From an uncultured Opitutia bacterium (lineage in GTDB: Bacteria > Verrucomicrobiota > Verrucomicrobiia > Opitutales > UBA953), in assembly GCA_903879465.1 (NCBI GenBank), contig CAIRLQ010000085.1:1-13351 (forward strand): 13,351 bases of DNA, in the 5' to 3' direction. Shown in pieces: positions 1 through 5,479 of the stretch; position 1 is the first letter of the stretch, and each line of letters starts with the position of its first letter. Under the pieces are notes generated by a model that was not told the DNA's origin, made no database searches, and saw only the letters and a program-made list of their open reading frames with translations. A program made the translations under genes and the position numbers.

Positions 1-191
1 GTCGGAAGGTCGGAGCAAACGGAGTGAGGGGGCGTTGGCAAGGGGAATTGTAGGGTGATTAGGGGAAGCGGTAGGGGCTGGGGTCGGGGCCGGGTTGGGG
101 ATAGGGGTTTTTGGCAATAAAATCGGCTAAAAGGGGCTGGGGTGGCTCATTCCGTCTTCCCTGTCGGGGGTGACTGCTTAAAGGTTGGGCT
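1..191. other. G-tract-rich leader region without a supported gene
   Basis: This segment precedes the carbonic anhydrase gene. The plus strand carries many runs of three to five G: 28-32, 42-45, 53-55, 62-65, 74-77, 80-83, 86-89, 92-94, 97-100, 104-107, 133-136, 139-142 and 166-170. The open frames crossing it on the minus strand are proline-rich and overlap the following gene, so I read them as shadows. Two plus-strand frames enter from the left edge and stop at about 50-58; either could be the tail of an upstream gene, but 16-18 residues are too few to tell. The stretch around 108-130 is locally AT-rich and could hold a promoter, but I see no convincing -35/-10 pair. Confidence 0.5.
74..107 (+). 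other. Predicted G-quadruplex motif
   Basis: Six consecutive G-tracts (74-77, 80-83, 86-89, 92-94, 97-100, 104-107) are separated by loops of only 2-3 bases. This satisfies the usual G3+N1-7 four-tract rule with spare tracts, and a further GGGG lies just upstream at 62-65. The G-rich strand is the coding strand for the carbonic anhydrase that starts about 85 bases downstream, so a quadruplex could form in the non-template DNA or in a 5' leader RNA. Folding and function are inference; the tracts are seen directly. Confidence 0.5.
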
Positions 192-767
192 GTGAATCCT
201 TTCCACCAAGCCGGCCCGTTCGGAGAGCCTAGGGATGCGGATGAGGCCCTTTCCAGGGAGCTGACCCGGAATCTCTCCAAGGGGCCCAGCGTGCACGCTA
301 CCGCTTTCGTTCATGCCAAGGCGGTCGTCATCGGCAACGTCACCGTCGGCCCGAAGGCCAGCGTCTGGCCCTGTGCAGTGCTCCGGGGGGACATCGCCCC
401 GATCTCGGTGGGAGAAGGGTCGAACATTCAAGACGGCGCCGTGGTCCATGTCGCCGATGGAATGCCGGCGGTGGTCGGCGCCCGCGTCACGGTCGGACAT
501 CTGGCGATGATTCATGCGTGTACAATCGGCGATGAATGCTTGATCGGAATGCATGCGACGATTCTCGACGGTGCCGTCATCGGCGCCCGCTGCATCGTCG
601 GGGCCAATTCTCTTGTCACCAAGGGTACGCAGATTCCTGCGGGATCTCTGGTCATGGGGTCGCCGGCCAAGATCGTGCGTCCGCTGACGGCGGCAGAGCA
701 GGCAGCCTTACCGGGTTGGGCAGAGAAGTATGTGAAGGTCGCCGCCCATCATCGTCGATTCGAGTGA
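192..767 (+). CDS. Gamma-class carbonic anhydrase family protein
   Basis: A 191-residue left-handed beta-helix (hexapeptide-repeat) protein of the gamma carbonic anhydrase/YrdA family, which typically acts as a trimer; the reaction expected is reversible CO2 hydration. Repeats run from about residue 34 to 165. The family's conserved Arg65 and Asp67 (in VLRGD) and Gln80 (in NIQDG) are present, as are the three zinc histidines: His86 (VVHVAD), His103 (VTVGH) and His108 (MIHACTIG). The tail GSPAKIVRPLT is also typical. The start is a GTG at 192; the roughly 30 residues before the first repeat form a longer N-terminus than usual, and I see no ribosome-binding site or in-frame ATG close by. It overlaps the next gene by four bases (GTGA), so the two are probably cotranslated. 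Some family members lack measurable carbonic anhydrase activity, so the family call is firmer than the activity. Confidence 0.9.
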   Translation: MNPFHQAGPFGEPRDADEALSRELTRNLSKGPSVHATAFVHAKAVVIGNVTVGPKASVWPCAVLRGDIAPISVGEGSNIQDGAVVHVADGMPAVVGARVTVGHLAMIHACTIGDECLIGMHATILDGAVIGARCIVGANSLVTKGTQIPAGSLVMGSPAKIVRPLTAAEQAALPGWAEKYVKVAAHHRRFE

Positions 768-1642
768 GTGAGGCCGCCGCCAGTCGCGGAGAGGTCGTCC
801 TCGCGGCGGCGGAGTGGCGTGCGCGCCGTTCCGCCCACCAAGCCCGCGTCGCCGTGATGGTGGAGGACCGCCGAGCCCGCGCGCTGCGCGGCGAGAAGGA
901 TCCCGTGGAGGATTTCCTCTTCACCTATTATCCTTTCCGCCTCAGCGCACGCACCCGCTGGTCTCCGGGTGCCGGTGTGGCGTTGGCCGACGCCGAGGAG
1001 TTGCTCGCTGATGCCCGTTTTGAAACCGGGCCGGATGGGCTGACCCGGTTGCGGCCGCCCGACGAGGTCGCGGCGGGGCGCCTGCGTTTTAGTTTGGAAT
1101 TGTGCCGCGCTGTCGCGTTGCGGCCCGCTTTCCTCGGCTGCTTCGGCCTGCACGAATGGGCGATGGTCTACGGGCGCGCCGCTGAACGCCGACACGGCGA
1201 GTGGCCATTGCGGCTGGGGGCCGAAGGGACGGATGCGGTCGTCCGGGCGATGCCGGTGCGCTGCACGCATTACGATGCTTTCCGCTTCTTCACGCCCGAC
1301 GCCAAGCCCTTGAATAAACTTTCTCCGACGCTCGATGGGCGCATTGCCAACGAGCAGCCCGGGTGTGTGCACGTTACGATGGACCTCTACAAGTGGACGA
1401 TGAAAGCGCAGCCGTGGGTCTCCGCGGAGCTCGCCGCGGACGCCTTCGAACTCGCGCACGGCGCGCGGACGGTAGACATGCGCGCCAGCCCTTATGATTT
1501 CTCCGCCATCGGCCTGAAACCTATCACGATTGAGACCCCTGAAGGCCGCAGCGAATACGAAACCGAGCAGCGCCGGCTGTCGGCTTTGGCCCAGCCTGTT
1601 CGTGCGCGGCTCATCGCCGAGCTCGAGCGCTCGCTCGCCTAA
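764..1642 (+). CDS. Conserved protein of the family auto-labelled '3-methyladenine DNA glycosylase'
   Basis: A 292-residue soluble protein, starting at a GTG whose last two bases are shared with the TGA of the preceding gene. The frame is open further upstream to an ATG at 536, but that lies wholly inside the carbonic anhydrase gene, and recognisable family sequence begins only after 764. Conserved-looking blocks are DPVEDFLFTYYPFRLSAR (about residues 45-62), LGCFGLHEWAMVYG, MPVRCTHYDAFRFFTPDAKP, QPGCVHVTMDLYKW and VDMRASPYDFSAIGL. From memory, these match a family common in Actinobacteria and Opitutaceae that databases often call 3-methyladenine DNA glycosylase. I see no helix-hairpin-helix/GPD motif and no Tag or MAG signature, so that enzymatic label is unsupported here. 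There is no signal peptide or membrane segment. Overlap with the carbonic anhydrase gene suggests linked expression. The family is fairly sure; the function is unknown. Confidence 0.8.
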   Translation: MSEAAASRGEVVLAAAEWRARRSAHQARVAVMVEDRRARALRGEKDPVEDFLFTYYPFRLSARTRWSPGAGVALADAEELLADARFETGPDGLTRLRPPDEVAAGRLRFSLELCRAVALRPAFLGCFGLHEWAMVYGRAAERRHGEWPLRLGAEGTDAVVRAMPVRCTHYDAFRFFTPDAKPLNKLSPTLDGRIANEQPGCVHVTMDLYKWTMKAQPWVSAELAADAFELAHGARTVDMRASPYDFSAIGLKPITIETPEGRSEYETEQRRLSALAQPVRARLIAELERSLA

Positions 1643-1699
1643 GGCTGGTTTCTTGTTTTACTGTTTGAGTCGAAGTGCAGTAATAGCGATTGTCCTATC

Positions 1700-2392
1700 A
1701 TGAGTATCATTGATAAATTAAAGGCCCTCTTTGAGCCAGTTCCTGACCGTGATATTCTGGTCTACCTTGGGGCTCATCGCGGCAAGGGTCTTAGTCGGAT
1801 TTGCGGCCGCTATCGTAAGGTATACTGTTTTGAGGCCAATCCTGTGATGGCCGCGAAACTGCGCCGGCGTTTCGCCTGGCGGAAGAACGTCGAGGTCATC
1901 CATGCGGCCGTCACCGGCACCGATGGAACAGTGACCTTCAATGTCAGTTCGCGTAATGCTGCTTCTTCTTCGGTCGGCAAGCTTGACGCTGAATTTCCTG
2001 GCGTGAAGGAGGGGCTGCTTTACGTTGTAAAGACCGTTGAGGTTCCCTCGCTCGACTTGCTCCGTTTTCTCCGTGAGCGTGGCGTCGATTGTATCTCAGC
2101 TTACGTCAGCGATATTCAGGGGTATGACCTAACTGTGCTGAAGACCCTTCAATCTTGGATCAACGAAGGACGTATCGGAGAAATTACCTCCGAGGTGGCC
2201 AAGGGTCGCAATAGCTATTCCGACCTCCCAGATAACAGCGAGGCCGGCTTCGAGGCTTTACTGTCTGGGCGTTACGAGCTCGTCGCTCAAGGCTGGTCTC
2301 GCTTGCAGGACGGAGTTTTTGCCCCGCCGAAAGATGGTTGGGAGATGGACTGTCGTTGGCGATTGAAGCCGGCGCCCGCCTCCGGGCGCTAG
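1700..2392 (+). CDS. FkbM family SAM-dependent methyltransferase
   Basis: A 230-residue protein resembling the FkbM methyltransferase fold, a group that O-methylates sugars and secondary metabolites. The N-terminal SAM-binding loop reads VYLGAHRGKG (residues 21-30), where the family more often has D-x-G-A-N-x-G. It is followed by the acidic residue of motif II in YCFEANP (Glu45). The late family block appears as VSDIQGYDLTVLKTL, the equivalent of the usual DVQGxExxVLKG. The substrate cannot be read from sequence, and no glycosyltransferase or surface-polysaccharide genes lie beside it. The gene is more AT-rich than its neighbours: the line 1741-1800 is 33/60 G+C against 42/60 for 1141-1200, which hints at a different history. 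The ATG at 1700 has no Shine-Dalgarno motif. The gene ends six bases before the stem of a strong terminator. Confidence 0.82.
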   Translation: MSIIDKLKALFEPVPDRDILVYLGAHRGKGLSRICGRYRKVYCFEANPVMAAKLRRRFAWRKNVEVIHAAVTGTDGTVTFNVSSRNAASSSVGKLDAEFPGVKEGLLYVVKTVEVPSLDLLRFLRERGVDCISAYVSDIQGYDLTVLKTLQSWINEGRIGEITSEVAKGRNSYSDLPDNSEAGFEALLSGRYELVAQGWSRLQDGVFAPPKDGWEMDCRWRLKPAPASGR

Positions 2393-2397
2393 GCGCA

Positions 2398-2427
2398 AAA
2401 AAGGCGGACCCTATGGTCCGCCTTTTT
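2398..2427. terminator. Bidirectional rho-independent terminator
   Basis: A perfect 13-base inverted repeat (2398-2410 with 2415-2427) encloses a CTAT loop. The GC-rich core GGCGGACC/GGTCCGCC is flanked by A-runs on the left and T-runs on the right, so each strand presents a hairpin followed by U residues. It lies between the stop codons of the converging FkbM and DUF1080 genes and should terminate both. Confidence 0.93.
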
Positions 2428-2446
2428 GTATTCATCGTCCGACTGC

Positions 2447-3094
2447 TTAGGGCAGGCGCTCGACGACGAGATCCTTGTAGTCGACCTTACAGCCCGGGTC
2501 GTGGGCCTGGATGGCGAAGGTGCCGTTGCTGAGCTTGCGGCCGGGCATGCCCTTCGGCGGGACCCAATCTTCGGGCTGGGTGAAGTCGACGGTCTGCTTT
2601 CCATCGATCCAAATCTGGATGTGCTTACCTTCGACGCGGATGTGGTATTCGAACCAGACATTGTCGGGAGCGGCTGGAGTGTTGAGGACGTCGCGGACGG
2701 CGTAGAGGCCACCGGTGCGCTTGATGTCCTTGTGGCTGCCGTTGACCTGGCATTCGAAGCCCTGAGAGGGCCAGCCCTTGTCTTCGTAGGCCGTGTGGAA
2801 GTAGATGCCCGAGTTGGCGCCTGGGTAGGTCTTCACCTTCGCCTTGAAGTCGAAGTTCGTGAAGGTCGCCTTGCCGTCGCCGCCGACGAAGAAGATGTGG
2901 CCTTGGCCGCCGCGGATTTGGAGGACGCCGTCCTCGACCTTGTAGGTGCCTTCGGGGGAGTTCTTCGAGGCCTTCCAGCCGTCGAGGGACTTACCGTCGA
3001 ACAGCTTGATGGTTTCGCCGGCGAAGGCCGTGGCGCTCAGGAGGAGGGCGCCGGTGGCCAGCAGGAGGGTGCGGAGGGGTGACGGGGTGCTCAT
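2447..3094 (-). CDS. Secreted DUF1080 (3-keto-disaccharide hydrolase-like) protein
   Basis: A 215-residue exported protein with one DUF1080 (concanavalin-like, 3-keto-disaccharide hydrolase) domain. A signal peptide is clear: basic Arg8, a hydrophobic stretch over residues 9-22, and a likely signal peptidase I site after ATAFA (residue 25). The mature part opens with the family hallmark IKLFDGKSLDGWKA. It continues with YKVEDGVLQIRGGQG, NFDFKAKVKTYPGANSGIYF and a C-terminal FAIQAHDPGCKVDYKDL. The family is heavily expanded in Verrucomicrobiota and Planctomycetota and is linked to carbohydrate breakdown; the reaction here is inferred from the family, not from identified catalytic residues. No lipobox is seen, so it is probably periplasmic or secreted. 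The gene stands alone, with about 100 bases of non-coding sequence upstream and the bidirectional terminator downstream. There is no Shine-Dalgarno motif before the ATG. Confidence 0.88.
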   Translation of the reverse strand: MSTPSPLRTLLLATGALLLSATAFAGETIKLFDGKSLDGWKASKNSPEGTYKVEDGVLQIRGGQGHIFFVGGDGKATFTNFDFKAKVKTYPGANSGIYFHTAYEDKGWPSQGFECQVNGSHKDIKRTGGLYAVRDVLNTPAAPDNVWFEYHIRVEGKHIQIWIDGKQTVDFTQPEDWVPPKGMPGRKLSNGTFAIQAHDPGCKVDYKDLVVERLP

Positions 3095-3194
3095 ACGTCC
3101 GACATCGAAGACGGCGGGTGTCCGGTGGCAAAGGTTATTTGCTCACGGGGCCGGCTTTAGGGCCAGAACGACAGGGACCAGGGTCCAGCTCGCC

Positions 3195-4691
3195 TTAACT
3201 AAAAACCTTAATGCCGGCCTCGCGCATCTCGAGCAGTCGCTTCTTCAGCGTCGAGCGATTGATGCCCAGAATCATGGCGGAGCGCAGTTGGTTGCCACGC
3301 GTCTCCTCCATCGCCCGCCGGATCATTTCGATTTCGATGATGCTGAGGATCGATTTGCCATCACCCACGCGGCACTGCCGGTAGATCGAATCGTAAGCAG
3401 GGGACAAGCTGGTGGCGGCCGCGATGATTTCCGCGGGTGCGGTGACGGCCCCGACGGTGATGGGTGTGGCGATGGGTATCGTCACTGATTTACGCGGCGT
3501 GAGGACGTCCTGCGGCAGATCCTTGGGCAGGATGGTTTCGCCTTTCGCGAGGACGTTCGCGCGCTGTATGACGTTCTCGAGCTCCCGCACGTTGCCCGGC
3601 CAATCGTAGGCGAGTAGGGCGTCAAGCGCTTCGTTGGAGAGGCGCTTCGGGCGAATCTTTTTGGCCGCGGCCTGGCGCTGTAGCATGTAGTCGACCAGCA
3701 GCGGCACATCGCTCTTGCGATGGCGGAGAGCGGGGAGGCGGATACGGAAGACGTTGAGACGGTAATAGAGATCCTCGCGGAACTGGCGGGTCACCACCAT
3801 CGCCTCGAGGTCCTTATTGGTCGCCGCGACCAGTCGTACGCTGACTTTCAGCGTGGTCGTGCCGCCGACGCGCTGGATCTCGCCTTCCTGGATGGCGCGG
3901 AGGACTTTCGTCTGCGTGGGCAGTGACATATCACCGATTTCATCGAGGAAAATAGTACCACCATCGCAGAGCTCGAACTTACCGGGCTTCTGGTTCGTCG
4001 CGCCGGTGAAGGCGCCTTTCTCGTGGCCGAAGAGTTCGGATTCGATGAGGTTTTCCGGAATCGCCGCGCAGTTGACCGCGAGAAACGGGCCTTTGGCGCG
4101 CAGCGAGTGCTGGTGGATGCAGCGGGCGACGAGTTCCTTGCCTGTGCCGCTTTCGCCGGTGATGAGCACCGTTGCGTCGCTCGCGGCGACCTGACCGATT
4201 GATTTCAGTACTTCCTGCATCGGCTCGGAGCTCCCGACGATGCCTTCCTTGTAATCGGCGGGATTGACGAGGGTGCGGGTGGACTTGACGGCATTAGCCA
4301 AGTCGCGGCGGGCGGAGAGTGCCTTGTCGACGAGCGTGATCAGCTTGGCCTGATCAAACGGCTTCATGACATAGTCGTAGGCACCGAACTTCATCGCCTC
4401 GATCGCGGTCTGCGTCGTGCCGAAGGCCGTCATCAGGATCACCATCGCCTGAGGCTGGGCGCCGCGGAGCATCTGGAGAGTTTCAATGCCCGTCATGCCG
4501 CCCATGCGGTTATCGAGGAGAATGACGTCGGGCTGCTCGCGCTTGGCGGCCACGACGCCCGTCTCGCCGCTATCCGCTTCGATGACGGTGTGGCCGAGGC
4601 CGGCGAGTGCACGGCGGAGGGAGTACCGGAGATCCTTGTCATCATCGATGACCAGAACTTTGGCGTTCGCGGCGATAGGATGGGCACTCAT
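3195..4691 (-). CDS. NtrC-family sigma-54-dependent response regulator
   Basis: A 498-residue activator with three domains in the usual order. Residues 10-125 are a receiver domain, with acidic residues Asp16-Asp18, phospho-acceptor Asp60, Thr88 and Lys110. Residues 150-390 are a sigma-54 AAA+ ATPase, with Walker A GESGTGKE (179-186), the sigma-54 contact loop GAFTGA (226-231), Walker B GGTIFLDE (244-251) and the FREDLYYRLNVF region. The C-terminus has a Fis-type helix-turn-helix at about 466-487 (GNQLRSAMILGINRSTLKKR). An Ala/Pro/Thr-rich linker of about 50 residues precedes the DNA-binding part. The receiver lacks the proline normally found in the MPGM motif after the phosphorylated Asp (here MGGM). 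No partner histidine kinase is in the window, so it is an orphan locally. The start codon lies just downstream of a -24/-12 promoter match. Target genes cannot be inferred. Confidence 0.95.
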   Translation of the reverse strand: MSAHPIAANAKVLVIDDDKDLRYSLRRALAGLGHTVIEADSGETGVVAAKREQPDVILLDNRMGGMTGIETLQMLRGAQPQAMVILMTAFGTTQTAIEAMKFGAYDYVMKPFDQAKLITLVDKALSARRDLANAVKSTRTLVNPADYKEGIVGSSEPMQEVLKSIGQVAASDATVLITGESGTGKELVARCIHQHSLRAKGPFLAVNCAAIPENLIESELFGHEKGAFTGATNQKPGKFELCDGGTIFLDEIGDMSLPTQTKVLRAIQEGEIQRVGGTTTLKVSVRLVAATNKDLEAMVVTRQFREDLYYRLNVFRIRLPALRHRKSDVPLLVDYMLQRQAAAKKIRPKRLSNEALDALLAYDWPGNVRELENVIQRANVLAKGETILPKDLPQDVLTPRKSVTIPIATPITVGAVTAPAEIIAAATSLSPAYDSIYRQCRVGDGKSILSIIEIEMIRRAMEETRGNQLRSAMILGINRSTLKKRLLEMREAGIKVFS

Positions 4692-4706
4692 GTTGAGTAA
4701 AAGTAG

Positions 4707-4721
4707 GCAGAATCCGTGCCA
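4707..4721 (-). promoter_or_regulatory. Sigma-54 (-24/-12) promoter
   Basis: Read on the minus strand the site is TGGCACGGATTCTGC. The consensus is TGGCACG-N4-TTGC, so only one core base differs. The invariant GG and GC are separated by exactly ten bases, as required. Counting 12 bases from the GC predicts transcription starting near 4695, about four bases before the ATG of the NtrC-type gene. This would make the transcript nearly leaderless and place the gene under sigma-54 control, perhaps its own. The match is seen directly; activity is inferred. Confidence 0.65.
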
Positions 4722-4842
4722 GAGGGAGGGACGCTCTTAATATGCCCTGTTTCGGCCTTAACTCAATGATAGTTGTCTAAATTTAAGCAAAACATTGTCC
4801 GTCCCCCCTTGCTTTTGGGCTTATTGGCCCAATTCTTCGCCC
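4722..4842. promoter_or_regulatory. AT-rich divergent intergenic region
   Basis: This segment lies between the sigma-54 promoter match and the divergent DUF218 gene, and is distinctly AT-rich across 4736-4796. It should hold the plus-strand promoter of the DUF218 gene and any enhancer sites for sigma-54 activation. I see one small dyad, AACT-N7-AGTT (4760-4774), and a wider CTTAA...TTAAG pair (4757-4787). Neither is long enough to be called an operator with confidence, and I could not settle on a -35/-10 pair. Confidence 0.4.
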
Positions 4843-5478
4843 ATGGCGCATGGGATTAAAAAGGGGCTCAAGGTTCTGGCCGCGACGCTGGTGGCCTTTT
4901 TGGTGGCCTCCAACGCTTGGATTTGGTCCGCGAGCTGGGGGCGCTTGGCGACCTCGCCTTCGGAGGTTCCTGCCGGATCCGTGCTGCTCTTGCTGGGCAC
5001 GGATGAGTTCGTCCCCGGGACGCATGAAGAGACCGGCACATTTCGACCGCGCATTGAGGCTGCCGTCCGGTTGTGTAAAGCTGGCCGCATCCAATTTGTC
5101 ATCAGCTCGGGGACCGAGGCGCACGCGATCACCATGGCTGACCAACTGCGGGCGGCGGGCGTGACGTGCCCCATCGTGGAAGATCCTTATGGCTGGCGCA
5201 CGTTGGATTCGGTGCTGCGCGCGAAAGCGTATTATCCGAAAGAGCATATCGTCTTCGTCTCCCAGGGGTGGCATTGCGCGCGCGCGCTTTGGCTGGCGGA
5301 TCACGAAGGGCTGAGTGCCTCCGCTTACCCGAGCGAATTCGGCGATGGGTATCGCGCCTATCAGGCGACGGTCCGCGATTGCTTCGCCAAGCCGAAGGCC
5401 GTCATCGACCGATATATTTTTAATAATCGACTGCTGGCGCCGGTGCCCGCCGACGAAGGTAATCGACCGCACCGCTAA
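4843..5478 (+). CDS. SanA/YdcF-type DUF218 membrane-anchored protein
   Basis: A 211-residue protein of the ElyC/SanA/YdcF (DUF218) family. SanA is an inner-membrane protein of E. coli tied to envelope barrier function and vancomycin exclusion at high temperature; its biochemical activity is not settled. After a short basic N-terminus, a single hydrophobic helix spans about residues 9-28, followed by aromatic residues (WIWSASW). The soluble domain shows the family blocks SVLLLLGTDEF, FRPRIEAAVRLCKAG, VISSGTEA, YGWRTLDSVLRAKAYY and VFVSQGWHCARALWLA. The last two align well with SanA (FRTLDS, FHCERAL). I chose the ATG at 4843; the frame extends to a TTG at 4795, but that would add a run of Pro/Trp/Cys residues ahead of the anchor. 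There is no Shine-Dalgarno motif. The stop codon is one base from that of convergent dprA. Confidence 0.85.
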   Translation: MAHGIKKGLKVLAATLVAFLVASNAWIWSASWGRLATSPSEVPAGSVLLLLGTDEFVPGTHEETGTFRPRIEAAVRLCKAGRIQFVISSGTEAHAITMADQLRAAGVTCPIVEDPYGWRTLDSVLRAKAYYPKEHIVFVSQGWHCARALWLADHEGLSASAYPSEFGDGYRAYQATVRDCFAKPKAVIDRYIFNNRLLAPVPADEGNRPHR

Positions 5479-5479
5479 T

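Noticed and set aside
147..554. A 135-codon minus-strand open frame opposite the carbonic anhydrase gene
   Set aside because: It is antisense to a gene with all expected zinc and core residues, and its product is His/Arg/Asp-rich without recognisable features.
536..763. Upstream extension of the 292-residue protein to an ATG at 536
   Set aside because: It lies entirely inside the gamma carbonic anhydrase gene in another frame and its translation (Arg/Ser/Gly-rich) shows no family sequence. The GTG at 764 overlaps the preceding stop, as expected for coupling.
2426..3082. A 218-codon plus-strand open frame opposite the DUF1080 gene
   Set aside because: It is exactly antisense to a gene with a signal peptide and clear family motifs. 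Its product is a low-complexity Val/Asp/Glu/Ala/Leu string typical of a GC-rich shadow frame.
3175..3186. GGACC-AG-GGTCC dyad downstream of the sigma-54 regulator as a terminator
   Set aside because: The stem is short, the loop is only two bases unless a pair opens, and no U-tract follows on the minus strand.
4795..4842. Extension of the DUF218 protein to a TTG at 4795
   Set aside because: It adds 16 residues (Pro, Cys, Trp and Ser) before the basic residues that normally lead the anchor helix, and it falls in the AT-rich promoter region. The ATG at 4843 is the better start.
5276..5287. An alternating (GC)6 run as a Z-DNA or regulatory element
   Set aside because: It falls inside the conserved HCARAL coding segment of the DUF218 gene, and a run this short is expected in GC-rich coding DNA.
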